In this document: in pieces, positions 1 through 6,330 of the stretch
Layout: every line of letters begins with the position of its first letter
How positions within the stretch are numbered: the stretch's first letter is position 1
Made by a program: the position numbers and the translations under genes
Assembly (NCBI GenBank): GCA_011330545.1
Contig: DRQI01000316.1
Coordinates: 1-11,320 of the forward strand
Reading direction: 5' to 3'
Origin: Flavobacteriia bacterium
Lineage (GTDB): Bacteria; Bacteroidota; Bacteroidia; Flavobacteriales; Flavobacteriaceae
DNA length: 11,320 bases
The notes under the pieces: generated by a model
Told to the model about the DNA's origin: nothing
What the model saw: the letters and a program-made list of their open reading frames with translations, nothing else
Database searches by the model: none

Positions 1-92
1 CTACAAACTTTCTTAAATATTGTTAATAATAATCGATTCTTTGTTTAGAAATATTTTAATATTTATAGAAAATTATTAATTTTATCCCTGTC

Positions 93-116
93 GCTAAAAT
101 CCCAGTGATTTTTTGC
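93..116. repeat. Imperfect hairpin left of the IS element
   Basis: AAAATC (96-101) and GATTTT (107-112) pair around a 5-base loop, and GC/GC pairs (93-94 with 115-116) extend the stem past an internal loop. A T-run sits in the descending arm. It could end transcription of a gene that lies left of the window, or belong to the right end of the IS200-type element. The sequence alone does not decide between these. Confidence 0.35.
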
Positions 117-143
117 TAAGTTTAAGCTTTAAAGTAAAAATCA

Positions 144-160
144 CACCTTCTAAGAAGGTG
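144..160. repeat. IS200-type subterminal hairpin, right end
   Basis: CACCTTC (144-150) pairs perfectly with GAAGGTG (154-160) around the loop TAA. It lies downstream of tnpA in the direction of tnpA transcription, where the right-end hairpin bound by a Y1 transposase is expected. Its stem core matches the hairpin at 673-691. Confidence 0.65.
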
Positions 161-170
161 GCTTTTGGTT

Positions 171-185
171 GCCCCTAAAAGGGGC
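171..185. repeat. GC-rich hairpin just after tnpA
   Basis: GCCCCT (171-176) pairs perfectly with AGGGGC (180-185) around AAA. It starts 14 bases past the tnpA stop. No T-run follows on the minus strand, so it is not a classical intrinsic terminator. It may be part of the right end, or protect the tnpA transcript. Confidence 0.5.
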
Positions 186-198
186 TCAAAGACCTGTC

Positions 199-639
199 TC
201 AAAAATCAAACCTCTGTTGATTATCTTCAATGATTTTTTCTTCCTTCTCTTGATATTTTACATATTTTCTTATTATTTCTTCATCTAATCCAACTGTACT
301 CACAAAATAACCTCTTGCCCAAAAATGATTTCCCCAGTAAGGCTTTTGTTTTAGTTTTGGATAACTCTTGAATAATTTTATTGCTAGTTTCCCTTTTAGA
401 ACTCCCATCAATTTTGATATAGAAACTTTTGGAGGAACCGAAATAAGTAAATGAACATGGTCTTCTTGAATGTTTAATTCTTGAACCTCACATTGTTTCC
501 ATTCACAAAGCAAACGAATGTCCCTATCCAACAATGTCTTTATATCTCCTTTTAATATTCGAAGCCTATACTTTGGAACCCATACAATATGATATTCACA
601 TTTATAAATTACATGACTAAGTTTCTTATATTTGCCCAT
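199..639 (-). CDS. tnpA: IS200-type Y1 transposase TnpA
   Basis: This 146-residue protein is full length for an IS200/IS605 TnpA, a HUH single-strand endonuclease that cuts and rejoins ssDNA through a phosphotyrosine intermediate. The HUH metal-binding motif is H61-V-H63 in EDHVHLLISVPP. The catalytic tyrosine is most likely Y126 in IIRKYVKYQE, with the family glutamine four residues later at Q130. Other family signatures visible are YHIVWVPKYR near residues 16-25, the SKLMGVLKGKLA helix around 75-86 and FWARGYFVSTVG at 106-117. All key residues are present and the frame is open, so the element may be active. The start codon follows a CAAAGATA stretch (minus-strand TATCTTTG, a match to the Bacteroidota -7 element) by only about five bases, so a very short or absent leader is possible. 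Confidence 0.93.
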   Translation of the reverse strand: MGKYKKLSHVIYKCEYHIVWVPKYRLRILKGDIKTLLDRDIRLLCEWKQCEVQELNIQEDHVHLLISVPPKVSISKLMGVLKGKLAIKLFKSYPKLKQKPYWGNHFWARGYFVSTVGLDEEIIRKYVKYQEKEEKIIEDNQQRFDF

Positions 640-672
640 ACAACAAAGATAGGCAAAGCCAGAAGAACATGA

Positions 673-691
673 CCACCTGCAAAGCAGGTGG
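673..691. repeat. IS200-type subterminal hairpin, left end
   Basis: CCACCTGC (673-680) pairs perfectly with GCAGGTGG (684-691) around AAA, giving an 8-base-pair stem. It lies 33 bases upstream of the tnpA start on the minus strand, where the left-end recognition hairpin of the family sits. It is related in sequence to the hairpin at 144-160. Confidence 0.7.
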
Positions 692-824
692 TTTTATAAG
701 GAAAAATAAAATTTAACGGATATTTTATTAACGTAATTGAGTTGTAAATTAACAAATAGTTTTTCAACAAAAATTAGTTTGTACAATATAGATAAGTAAA
801 ATTTTTATGGATAAGCGGGACATA

Positions 825-854
825 AGTCTTAAATGTCTAAAAAGGATTAAGACT
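825..854 (+). promoter_or_regulatory. Inverted repeat in the leader of the GG-peptide gene
   Basis: AGTCTTAA (825-832) and TTAAGACT (847-854) are perfect reverse complements separated by 14 bases, 25 bases before the ATG of the peptide gene. It could be a dimeric operator or an mRNA leader hairpin. A weak promoter-like pair, TTTG (778-781) and TAAAATTT (from 797) with a spacer of only 15, would place this repeat in or near the 5' untranslated region. The promoter assignment is tentative. Confidence 0.4.
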
Positions 855-879
855 AGTATTAATTTTTAATTTTAAAATT

Positions 880-1143
880 ATGTTAAAAAACATTATGAAT
901 TTAAGGGGAGTAACCGTACTCACCAAAAAAGAACAAGTTGGTATCCACGGGGGTAGTATTAATTGTCGTTTTACAATTTTAAGTACTGATGGAGGTAGAG
1001 ATGTTTTGGAAATTGCAGTGGCTACAGATAATGGAAATGTAGCATCTTCAACGGCTAATTCTACATGTGCAAGTTTAGTTACAAATGATAAAACGGTTTC
1101 AAGGTGTTTTTATGATTGTGAGCATGATGGTTTTGGACAATAG
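880..1143 (+). CDS. Double-glycine leader precursor peptide with a four-cysteine core
   Basis: This 87-residue precursor has a leader of the kind common in Bacteroidota secreted peptides: a short KN-hydrophobic start, a NLRGVTVLTKKEQ segment and the processing site HGG at residues 23-25. In this leader class a C39-type peptidase domain, usually fused to an ABC exporter, cuts after GG; that is family knowledge, and no exporter lies in this window. Cutting there would free a 62-residue core with cysteines at 29, 63, 76 and 80 and many Ser/Thr, Asp and Gly residues. The even cysteine count fits two disulfides; thioether bridges are an alternative, but no lanthionine or radical-SAM enzyme is encoded nearby. 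The next gene, 14 bases on, is a thioredoxin-like lipoprotein, probably in the same transcript. The leader assignment is firm; whether the core is a bacteriocin, a signal or something else is unknown. Confidence 0.8.
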   Translation: MLKNIMNLRGVTVLTKKEQVGIHGGSINCRFTILSTDGGRDVLEIAVATDNGNVASSTANSTCASLVTNDKTVSRCFYDCEHDGFGQ

Positions 1144-1157
1144 TTAATCAGTTTAGT

Positions 1158-2567
1158 ATGATAAAAAATCTTTTTCATTACAGCAGGCTAAATTGCCTGC
1201 TGTTTTTAATAGTTGTTTTACCTTTTAGTTCTTGCAAGAAAGAACAAGAAACTACTAATTTTTTAAAGGATAAACTAATAGACAATGCATTGCAAGAAGA
1301 ATTTTTGACAAAAGACTCTTTGTCAATTTCTATGATTTTTGTGAATAAATCAAAAACGGGGTTTAATATGGCTGATCGCTATTTGCGTTCGAACTATTTG
1401 AATTTTGTGAATCGGAGTGAAAAGGATACTGTGATTGTAAAAAACATATTAAAAATTTATGATAATCAGGTTCTCTATTTTGGTGGTGGTAGGCTAGTAG
1501 ATGGCTCTGTAAAATTGTTTCATCACTATTATTTAATCGATAAAAGTATTTCAAGCCTTCGTTTTGAATATGACAATGGCGATGTTCATTTAAAAAGTAA
1601 TACTGACAATTGTAGCGTCGATGACTTATTTCGTGATTATAAGAAGTTGGGCTTAAAACTAAGCAAATCAAAAACTAAAAAACAATTGGAAAAAGAATTG
1701 GATAGCCTCCATCATTTCTATCAGCAGCAATATACCGCTGTAGGAAAAAAATTACACGCCCGATTAAATGATTACCACTATATCAATACATTACAAAAAC
1801 TATATCCTTTAGACAAACGTGTAGAAGATTATATAAAAGAGCTTAAAGACCCCATCGGTGGCAAGCCTTTAGGGTTTTTGATTTATTTCTATGTAAAAAA
1901 CCGAATCGCAACTTTTAATTTTGACCAATTGAATACGCAGAATTACAGTCCCGAATACATTGAATTGTTGGCAATAGGGGTTTTTAATTTCCTAAGAAAT
2001 ACTGAAAATGAAGGCAGTAAATATTTTTCACCGGCCTATAAATGGTTGCAGGGAACAGCGTTGTACAAAGCGCATAAAGTTGAAATCGATAGTCAAATCA
2101 TCCGTATTGACAAACAAGAATTTACAAAAAAATTGAAAAACCTAAAGCTGTTTGACCATTCTTTCGGCGAACTTTCTTTTGCAGAAGTTGTCAAGCAACA
2201 TCCGTCAAATTATTATCTAATTGACTTTTGGGCAACATGGTGTGCTCCGTGTATTGACGGTATGAAAACCATGAAAAAAATGGACATGCCCAATACCATA
2301 GCAATTATTAGTATAAGTGTGGACAAAACAGATGATAAAGATAAATGGAAAACAAAAAGTAGTGAATTGGAGTTGACAGCGTCCTATTTCTTAGAAAAAA
2401 ATTCTGCGAATAAAGAATTTCTAAAAATGATAGAATTGCAATCAATTCCGAGGTATTTGGTAGTTGATAAAAACCTAAACTTGGTAGCACTCGATTTTTT
2501 TCACCCTTCAGAACCCGATTTTTTAAGGAAATTGCAGGAAATAACATACACTGATAGTAGGGAATAG
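1158..2567 (+). CDS. TlpA-like thioredoxin-domain lipoprotein
   Basis: The 469-residue protein begins with a basic stretch, a hydrophobic segment (about 11-23) and a lipobox-like FSSC with C26 as the lipidated cysteine, followed by KKEQE. Residues 30-330 are a long, partly helical, charged region that I do not recognise. Residues about 337-465 form a TlpA/thioredoxin fold: the active site is WCAPC (361-365; C362 and C365) in DFWATWCAPC, and the cis-proline is P431 in QSIPRYLVVD. TlpA-type proteins reduce, or exchange, disulfides in the periplasm. The gene follows the four-cysteine peptide gene by 14 bases, which suggests, without proving, that the peptide is its substrate. ATG 1158 is the only start that leaves a charged n-region before the hydrophobic segment. 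Oddly, a terminator-like hairpin lies within codons 8-15. Confidence 0.88.
   Translation: MIKNLFHYSRLNCLLFLIVVLPFSSCKKEQETTNFLKDKLIDNALQEEFLTKDSLSISMIFVNKSKTGFNMADRYLRSNYLNFVNRSEKDTVIVKNILKIYDNQVLYFGGGRLVDGSVKLFHHYYLIDKSISSLRFEYDNGDVHLKSNTDNCSVDDLFRDYKKLGLKLSKSKTKKQLEKELDSLHHFYQQQYTAVGKKLHARLNDYHYINTLQKLYPLDKRVEDYIKELKDPIGGKPLGFLIYFYVKNRIATFNFDQLNTQNYSPEYIELLAIGVFNFLRNTENEGSKYFSPAYKWLQGTALYKAHKVEIDSQIIRIDKQEFTKKLKNLKLFDHSFGELSFAEVVKQHPSNYYLIDFWATWCAPCIDGMKTMKKMDMPNTIAIISISVDKTDDKDKWKTKSSELELTASYFLEKNSANKEFLKMIELQSIPRYLVVDKNLNLVALDFFHPSEPDFLRKLQEITYTDSRE
1181..1207 (+). terminator. Terminator-like hairpin inside the start of the TlpA-like gene (possible attenuator)
   Basis: CAGCAGGC (1181-1188) pairs perfectly with GCCTGCTG (1195-1202) around a 6-base loop, and five Ts follow at once. 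This is the shape of an intrinsic terminator, starting 37 bases after the peptide stop codon but inside the coding sequence of the next gene. Read-through would be needed to make the lipoprotein, so it may keep peptide output above lipoprotein output. Translation entering the second gene could melt the hairpin. Confidence 0.6.
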
Positions 2568-2964
2568 ACTCAAAACAGTAAACAAACCGGGCAATGACAA
2601 CACCCAATGGTTCTGTGTTTATAAATAATGATGTTAGGCATATAGCGGTTTGACTTTGAATCGCGGTATTACTACATTACTTTATAACCTTATCGAATGG
2701 AAGGAATGAGCCGAGGAGGCTATTACAGTATAGAAATTACTATAGGCGCTTTATAATATTCTTTTACATCATTTCGTAAGGCAAGTTATACAGTGCACTG
2801 CTTGTCCGTTCAATCTGGTCTAGGCAGGGGAATAGGGCAAAAAAAAGTCAAATTTATTGCATGGCAATTTGCATTACTTTTAAAATCCGGCTATATTTGT
2901 AGCCTAAAATATAGGTAGGCTTTTATTCGCTAAACATACATTCATAGTTAACTTTTCGCTATAC
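2568..2964. other. Intergenic region before the envelope-protein pair
   Basis: This stretch of about 400 bases holds no convincing gene; the two plus-strand ORFs of 19 codons (starting at 2594 and 2697) have no features of real genes. Its right end carries the promoter at 2868-2899. No clear terminator was seen after the TlpA-like gene. Confidence 0.6.
2868..2899 (+). promoter_or_regulatory. Bacteroidota-type sigma-70 promoter for the beta-barrel/lipoprotein pair
   Basis: TTTG (2868-2871) and TATATTTG (2892-2899) are separated by 20 bases and match the Bacteroidota consensus, TTTG then TAnnTTTG, exactly. Transcription would begin near 2905 and leave a leader of roughly 60 bases before the ATG at 2965. 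A short dyad, ATTGC-ATG-GCAAT (2856-2868), overlaps the -33 element and could be an operator, but it is weak. Confidence 0.65.
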
Positions 2965-3105
2965 ATGAAAAATATACAATCCTATTGGAAAAAAACATGC
3001 TTATTATTATTATTTACACTGTGTTTTTTTCAAAATATACATTCACAAAGAGATTTTAGAAAAGGAATATTATCACAAATAAAAAAGACACTTTACCCGG
3101 TTTGA
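2965..3105 (+). pseudogene. Out-of-frame signal peptide and N-terminus of the beta-barrel protein
   Basis: ATG 2965 opens a 46-codon frame: a basic start (K2, K9, K10), a hydrophobic core LLLLFTLCFF (13-22) and a cleavage region ending HSQ, followed by RDFRKG. It stops at TGA 3103-3105. The frame of the downstream barrel gene takes over without a start codon of its own. Adding one T after the GGA codon at 3064-3066 gives RKGYIITNKKDTLPG and runs straight into GLIDYRES of the downstream frame, which is the normal N-terminus for such proteins. So this fragment and the next entry are one gene broken by a missing base, either real or a sequencing error. Confidence 0.75.
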
Positions 3106-4211
3106 TTGACTATAGAGAGAGTTATAAAAAATTTACTCTTTGTGATTTTAAACCTTCAAAAAATAGTGACATTGTAACTTATTTCCCCAACCAAATACAG
3201 GGTTATGGTTTTCAAAATGGCGCATACTTTGAATCTAAAGGAATGCCAACAGTAAACAACACTATTGAAAAGGTGTTTATTGAAGTACTGGTGAGGGGCA
3301 AGGCTACACTTTATAAATTAAAAGGGACTTTTTTTCTTAGAAAGAATGATTCAATATTACATAAATTAGACAATAAACGGCAAGCCGTAAGTGCTAATGG
3401 GAAAAAAACTACAAAAAACGCTAAGAGATATATCGGAGTATTAAAATACCTATTGGCTGATTGTTCGTCGGTTAAAGGAAAAGTAGAAAGAACCTTATAT
3501 GGTGAAAAATCGCTCACCAGATTAATTGAAAAGTATAATAGTTGTAGTAATGAGGCTAGTATTTCATTTAAGGCTGGTAAACGATGGTTTCAAATGCACG
3601 TTGGCGTATCGCTCGGGATGAATTCGTCTTCCATTACCCTTACGCCTAAATTGCTTTCTGAAATAAGAAATTTTTCGGGAAATTTTTCTAATGACAATTC
3701 TATTTCTCCGGCTTTGTTTTTGAATTTTTCATTCCCTAGGGTATATGAAAGAATTTCATTTTATACAGAAGTATCCTATTTAAGTGCTTCTTATAGTGCT
3801 TTCGATGTGATAACATTCGGAAATATTACTGAAAGAAATGATATTGGGATAACATTAAAACAAATAAAAATTCCTGTTGGCTTACGATATACTTTCCCTA
3901 AAAAATTCATTACGCCATATTTTGCGGCAGGAATTTCAACTATTATCACAACAGAATCAAATTCTAACTGGTCTATAGAGAGAGAAGCCAATAACATAGT
4001 ACAGACAATAGAGGGCTTACCACTTGTTTTAGATGAAACACGAGTAGGTTTTTGGGGAAGTGTCGGTATGAATAAGCCTATTACAAACAAGCTTAATAGT
4101 TTTATAGAAGTGAGGTATACTTCTTCAAGTGGAAAAGTTTATAATTCTTTCGGTTCTTCAATTCTCTATAATTTACCAAATATTAAATTATTAATAGGTT
4201 TAAGTTTTTAA
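3102..4211 (+). CDS. Outer-membrane beta-barrel protein (frameshifted from its signal peptide)
   Basis: The open frame from TTG 3102 gives 369 residues. TTG is not a credible start: the protein then lacks a signal peptide, which lies in another frame at 2965. The joined gene (2965-4211) would encode about 415 residues. After the signal peptide comes a soluble segment (GLIDYRES to about residue 150) of a type found before barrels in Bacteroidota. The C-terminal 210 residues are alternating amphipathic strands such as QMHVGVSLGM, KIPVGLRYTF, PYFAAGIST and SFIEVRYTSS, and the protein ends in LLIGLSF with the terminal Phe usual for barrels. This resembles the small OMP beta-barrel families (PF13568-like) of the phylum. 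It is followed one base later by the ATG associated with the lipoprotein gene, so the two were probably one operon. The cargo or partner is unknown. Confidence 0.8.
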   Translation: MIDYRESYKKFTLCDFKPSKNSDIVTYFPNQIQGYGFQNGAYFESKGMPTVNNTIEKVFIEVLVRGKATLYKLKGTFFLRKNDSILHKLDNKRQAVSANGKKTTKNAKRYIGVLKYLLADCSSVKGKVERTLYGEKSLTRLIEKYNSCSNEASISFKAGKRWFQMHVGVSLGMNSSSITLTPKLLSEIRNFSGNFSNDNSISPALFLNFSFPRVYERISFYTEVSYLSASYSAFDVITFGNITERNDIGITLKQIKIPVGLRYTFPKKFITPYFAAGISTIITTESNSNWSIEREANNIVQTIEGLPLVLDETRVGFWGSVGMNKPITNKLNSFIEVRYTSSSGKVYNSFGSSILYNLPNIKLLIGLSF

Positions 4212-4212
4212 T

Positions 4213-4254
4213 ATGAACAATCAGAAACAATTAAGACGTTTATTTTTTGGTTGC
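4213..4254 (+). pseudogene. Out-of-frame signal-peptide start of the Kelch/IPT lipoprotein
   Basis: ATG 4213, one base after the stop of the barrel gene, begins a frame with a basic n-region (K5, R8, R9) but ends at TAA 4255-4257 after 14 codons. The T-run at 4243-4248 has six Ts; a seventh would join MNNQKQLRRLFF to WLLMFSLVYCTKD, making a normal lipoprotein signal peptide with the Cys at about residue 22. The residue just before that Cys is Tyr, which is unusual for a lipobox. Confidence 0.6.
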
Positions 4255-6221
4255 TAATGTTTAGTTTAGTCTATTGTACAAAAGATGTTGGAGGTACAAG
4301 GCCATATCCGCGTGTTCAAACATTAGAAGTCACTAATATTTCTGAATCAGGTGCTGTTTTTAATGCAACAATAAGCAATGACGGAAATTTGCAAATTATA
4401 GAACACGGTTTTGTTTGGGGCAACAGAGAAGACCTTACAATCAGCAATGCTAACAAAAGGGTACTAACAAATAATATTACCAATAATGAATTCTCTGCTG
4501 AAATTCTAACAACACTCACCAAAGATCAATTATTTTTTGTAAGAGCTTATCTAAAAACCGATCAATATTTAGTCTATGGAAAACCGGTAACATTTGTGAG
4601 TTTGGGAAGTACTCCGGTAGTATTTGACTCGTTTTCGCCAAGAGTAGGAAAATGGGGAGATACCATTCATTTAAAAGGTAAGTATTTCAGTTTTAGAAGA
4701 GAAGAAAATAACGTTCGTTTTAAAGATTTAGAATCAAGAGTTCTCAGTAGTACAGATTCTACGATTACTTGTATTGTACCTAGAGATTTAAATGATCAAA
4801 GAGTTCCTATTTATATAGAAGTTGCCAATGAAGTGGTAAAATCAAGAGAAGATTTTGAACTTCTTCTCCCTAGGATAACCGCAATAACTCCGATTATGGG
4901 TACATTTAGAGATACTATAACCATTTCAGGTGAAAATTTTAGTAGGCAATCATTTGATAATCAAATTTATTTCGGCAATATTCGGGCTACGGTTGTCACA
5001 TCAAACGCAAATACTATAAAAGTATTGGTTCCTGATGACTTAGAAAGCAGTTCTGAAGCTATTAAAGTAATTTCAGACTCACATGAAGCAACGTATGACA
5101 CCAATTTTTCGTTAATGCCACCGGTAATTACATTTGTTGCACAAGGTATATTTGCCAATAATGAAGCTACGATACAAGTAAACAATTTTCATCCGATACT
5201 ATCGAAAAATATAGTAACCATTGAAGATATTGAAAGTCAAATTATCTCGGGGGGTGACGGTACTTATACTGTTAAAGTTCCATGGGGGCCATTTCCGAGG
5301 AGGAAAGCTAAGATAAAAATACAGGTATTGGATTTGATTTCTGAATATGAATTTGATGTTGACATCTTAGACAAATGGATAATGGTGGCAGATAACCTTC
5401 CTTTTAATTTCAATGGTAACTTAAATAATGCCGTAGTTGCACAAGGAACAGCTTATATTATTGCAAAGTCTCGAGATTTTTTTAATAACACTTATTACTT
5501 GTGGAAATTTAATTCAAGTGACTTGTCATGGCGACGAAATACGCTCCCTTTTACAATAGATGAATATTGGGGAAGAGGTGTTTTTGAATCTGATGGAACG
5601 AATCTTTTTGTCTATTTGCCAAATGATGCTAATGATTTTTGGAAATATGACCCTTTAGCAAATACTTGGACTAAAAAAAGTAGTTTTATAGGAAATAAAA
5701 GGGGAGGGGCAACACATTTTTCAATAGATGGCAATATATATATAGGCTTAGGAATTGATTTTATATCCTATCCCTCAATCGATTATAGTGATTTCTATAA
5801 ATACAACCCTGCAAATGATCAATGGGCAAGAGTTAGTGATGTGCCAATTAGTAGGAGATTGTTTACGGCTTCTTTTGTAATAAACGGAATTGGGTATTTT
5901 ACCGGAGGTGCGATGAGTTCCGGTGATACAGATGCATGGTCATACAACCCTATAACAGATACATGGGCTCGAATTGCCGATAATCCTTATGCATTTTCTA
6001 GTGGAAATACCGGTTTTAGTTTGGGCGGATTTGGGTATGTAATAGGCTCGGGGTACAATAATATAGAATCATGGAAATATGACCCGGTGAGCAATGTATG
6101 GCAACAGTCTTATAATATAGGAAAATCAAGAAGAGATAACTTTGTCTTTTCCTTAAACGGAAAGGCATATATTGGTGGAGGTTCTGTATTTTCCAATGAA
6201 ACATTTGAGTTTGTTCCTTAA
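4251..6221 (+). CDS. Lipoprotein with Fn3-like, IPT/TIG and Kelch propeller domains
   Basis: The open frame from TTG 4251 gives 656 residues, but the true start is probably ATG 4213 with one missing T between (see the previous entry). Starting at 4251 leaves no charged n-region before MFSLVYC. After the Cys come an Fn3-like domain (about 20-115), three IPT/TIG immunoglobulin-like domains (about 121-205, 207-290 and 291-372, with motifs such as GDTIHLKGKYF and RDTITISGENF) and a Kelch propeller (375-656). Five Kelch blades show the Y-(D/N)P-x(4)-W signature or a close variant: DLSW, YDPLANTW, YNPANDQW, YNPITDTW and YDPVSNVW. Such proteins are surface or periplasmic binding modules; no catalytic motif is visible. 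Its place directly behind a beta-barrel gene suggests a shared envelope role. The ligand is unknown. Confidence 0.87.
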   Translation: MLMFSLVYCTKDVGGTRPYPRVQTLEVTNISESGAVFNATISNDGNLQIIEHGFVWGNREDLTISNANKRVLTNNITNNEFSAEILTTLTKDQLFFVRAYLKTDQYLVYGKPVTFVSLGSTPVVFDSFSPRVGKWGDTIHLKGKYFSFRREENNVRFKDLESRVLSSTDSTITCIVPRDLNDQRVPIYIEVANEVVKSREDFELLLPRITAITPIMGTFRDTITISGENFSRQSFDNQIYFGNIRATVVTSNANTIKVLVPDDLESSSEAIKVISDSHEATYDTNFSLMPPVITFVAQGIFANNEATIQVNNFHPILSKNIVTIEDIESQIISGGDGTYTVKVPWGPFPRRKAKIKIQVLDLISEYEFDVDILDKWIMVADNLPFNFNGNLNNAVVAQGTAYIIAKSRDFFNNTYYLWKFNSSDLSWRRNTLPFTIDEYWGRGVFESDGTNLFVYLPNDANDFWKYDPLANTWTKKSSFIGNKRGGATHFSIDGNIYIGLGIDFISYPSIDYSDFYKYNPANDQWARVSDVPISRRLFTASFVINGIGYFTGGAMSSGDTDAWSYNPITDTWARIADNPYAFSSGNTGFSLGGFGYVIGSGYNNIESWKYDPVSNVWQQSYNIGKSRRDNFVFSLNGKAYIGGGSVFSNETFEFVP

Positions 6222-6284
6222 TATGTCAAATTGTAATTCTGTTGCGCTTTTACATAACGCCATATTATAAACATAATAATGTAA

Positions 6285-6314
6285 AGCCCCATAAAACCAA
6301 CGTTTTACAGGGCT
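6285..6314. terminator. Bidirectional terminator between convergent genes
   Basis: AGCCC (6285-6289) pairs with GGGCT (6310-6314), and TAAAAC (6292-6297) with GTTTTA (6302-6307), with a CA/CA internal mismatch and a CAAC loop. It lies between the stops of the Kelch lipoprotein and the amidohydrolase, where a shared terminator is expected. The flanks are A/T-rich, but neither side has a long pure T-run. Confidence 0.6.
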
Positions 6315-6330
6315 ATATAAAAAGTAAATG

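Larger units (their letters stand above)
120..715 (-). mobile_element. IS200/IS605-family insertion sequence, single-gene (IS200-type)
   Basis: One tnpA gene on the minus strand is flanked on both sides by short strong hairpins, as expected for the single-strand transposing IS200/IS605 family. These elements have no terminal inverted repeats and make no target duplication; the subterminal hairpins are the recognition sites of TnpA. The hairpin upstream of tnpA (673-691) and the one downstream (144-160) share a CCACCT stem core and a 3-base loop, which supports their being left and right ends of one element. There is no tnpB, so this is the IS200 rather than the IS605 layout. The exact ends cannot be fixed without an empty site or another copy; the coordinates given are approximate and simply enclose the hairpins. 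Confidence 0.75.

Noticed and set aside
199..639. RAYT-type (REP-associated) transposase rather than IS200 TnpA
   Set aside because: Length and motifs fit IS200/IS605 TnpA, and both flanks carry one matched hairpin in the layout of a self-contained IS.
880..1143. Lanthipeptide (thioether-bridged) precursor
   Set aside because: Ser/Thr and Cys are present, but no lanthionine synthetase or cyclase is in the window; disulfides are the simpler reading. Not excluded if enzymes are elsewhere.
1363..1671. Minus-strand ORF inside the TlpA-like gene
   Set aside because: Shadow frame fully inside a well-supported gene, with no recognisable domain.
2697..2756. A 19-codon ORF between the TlpA-like gene and the barrel gene
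   Set aside because: Too short, with no leader, initiation or conservation evidence.
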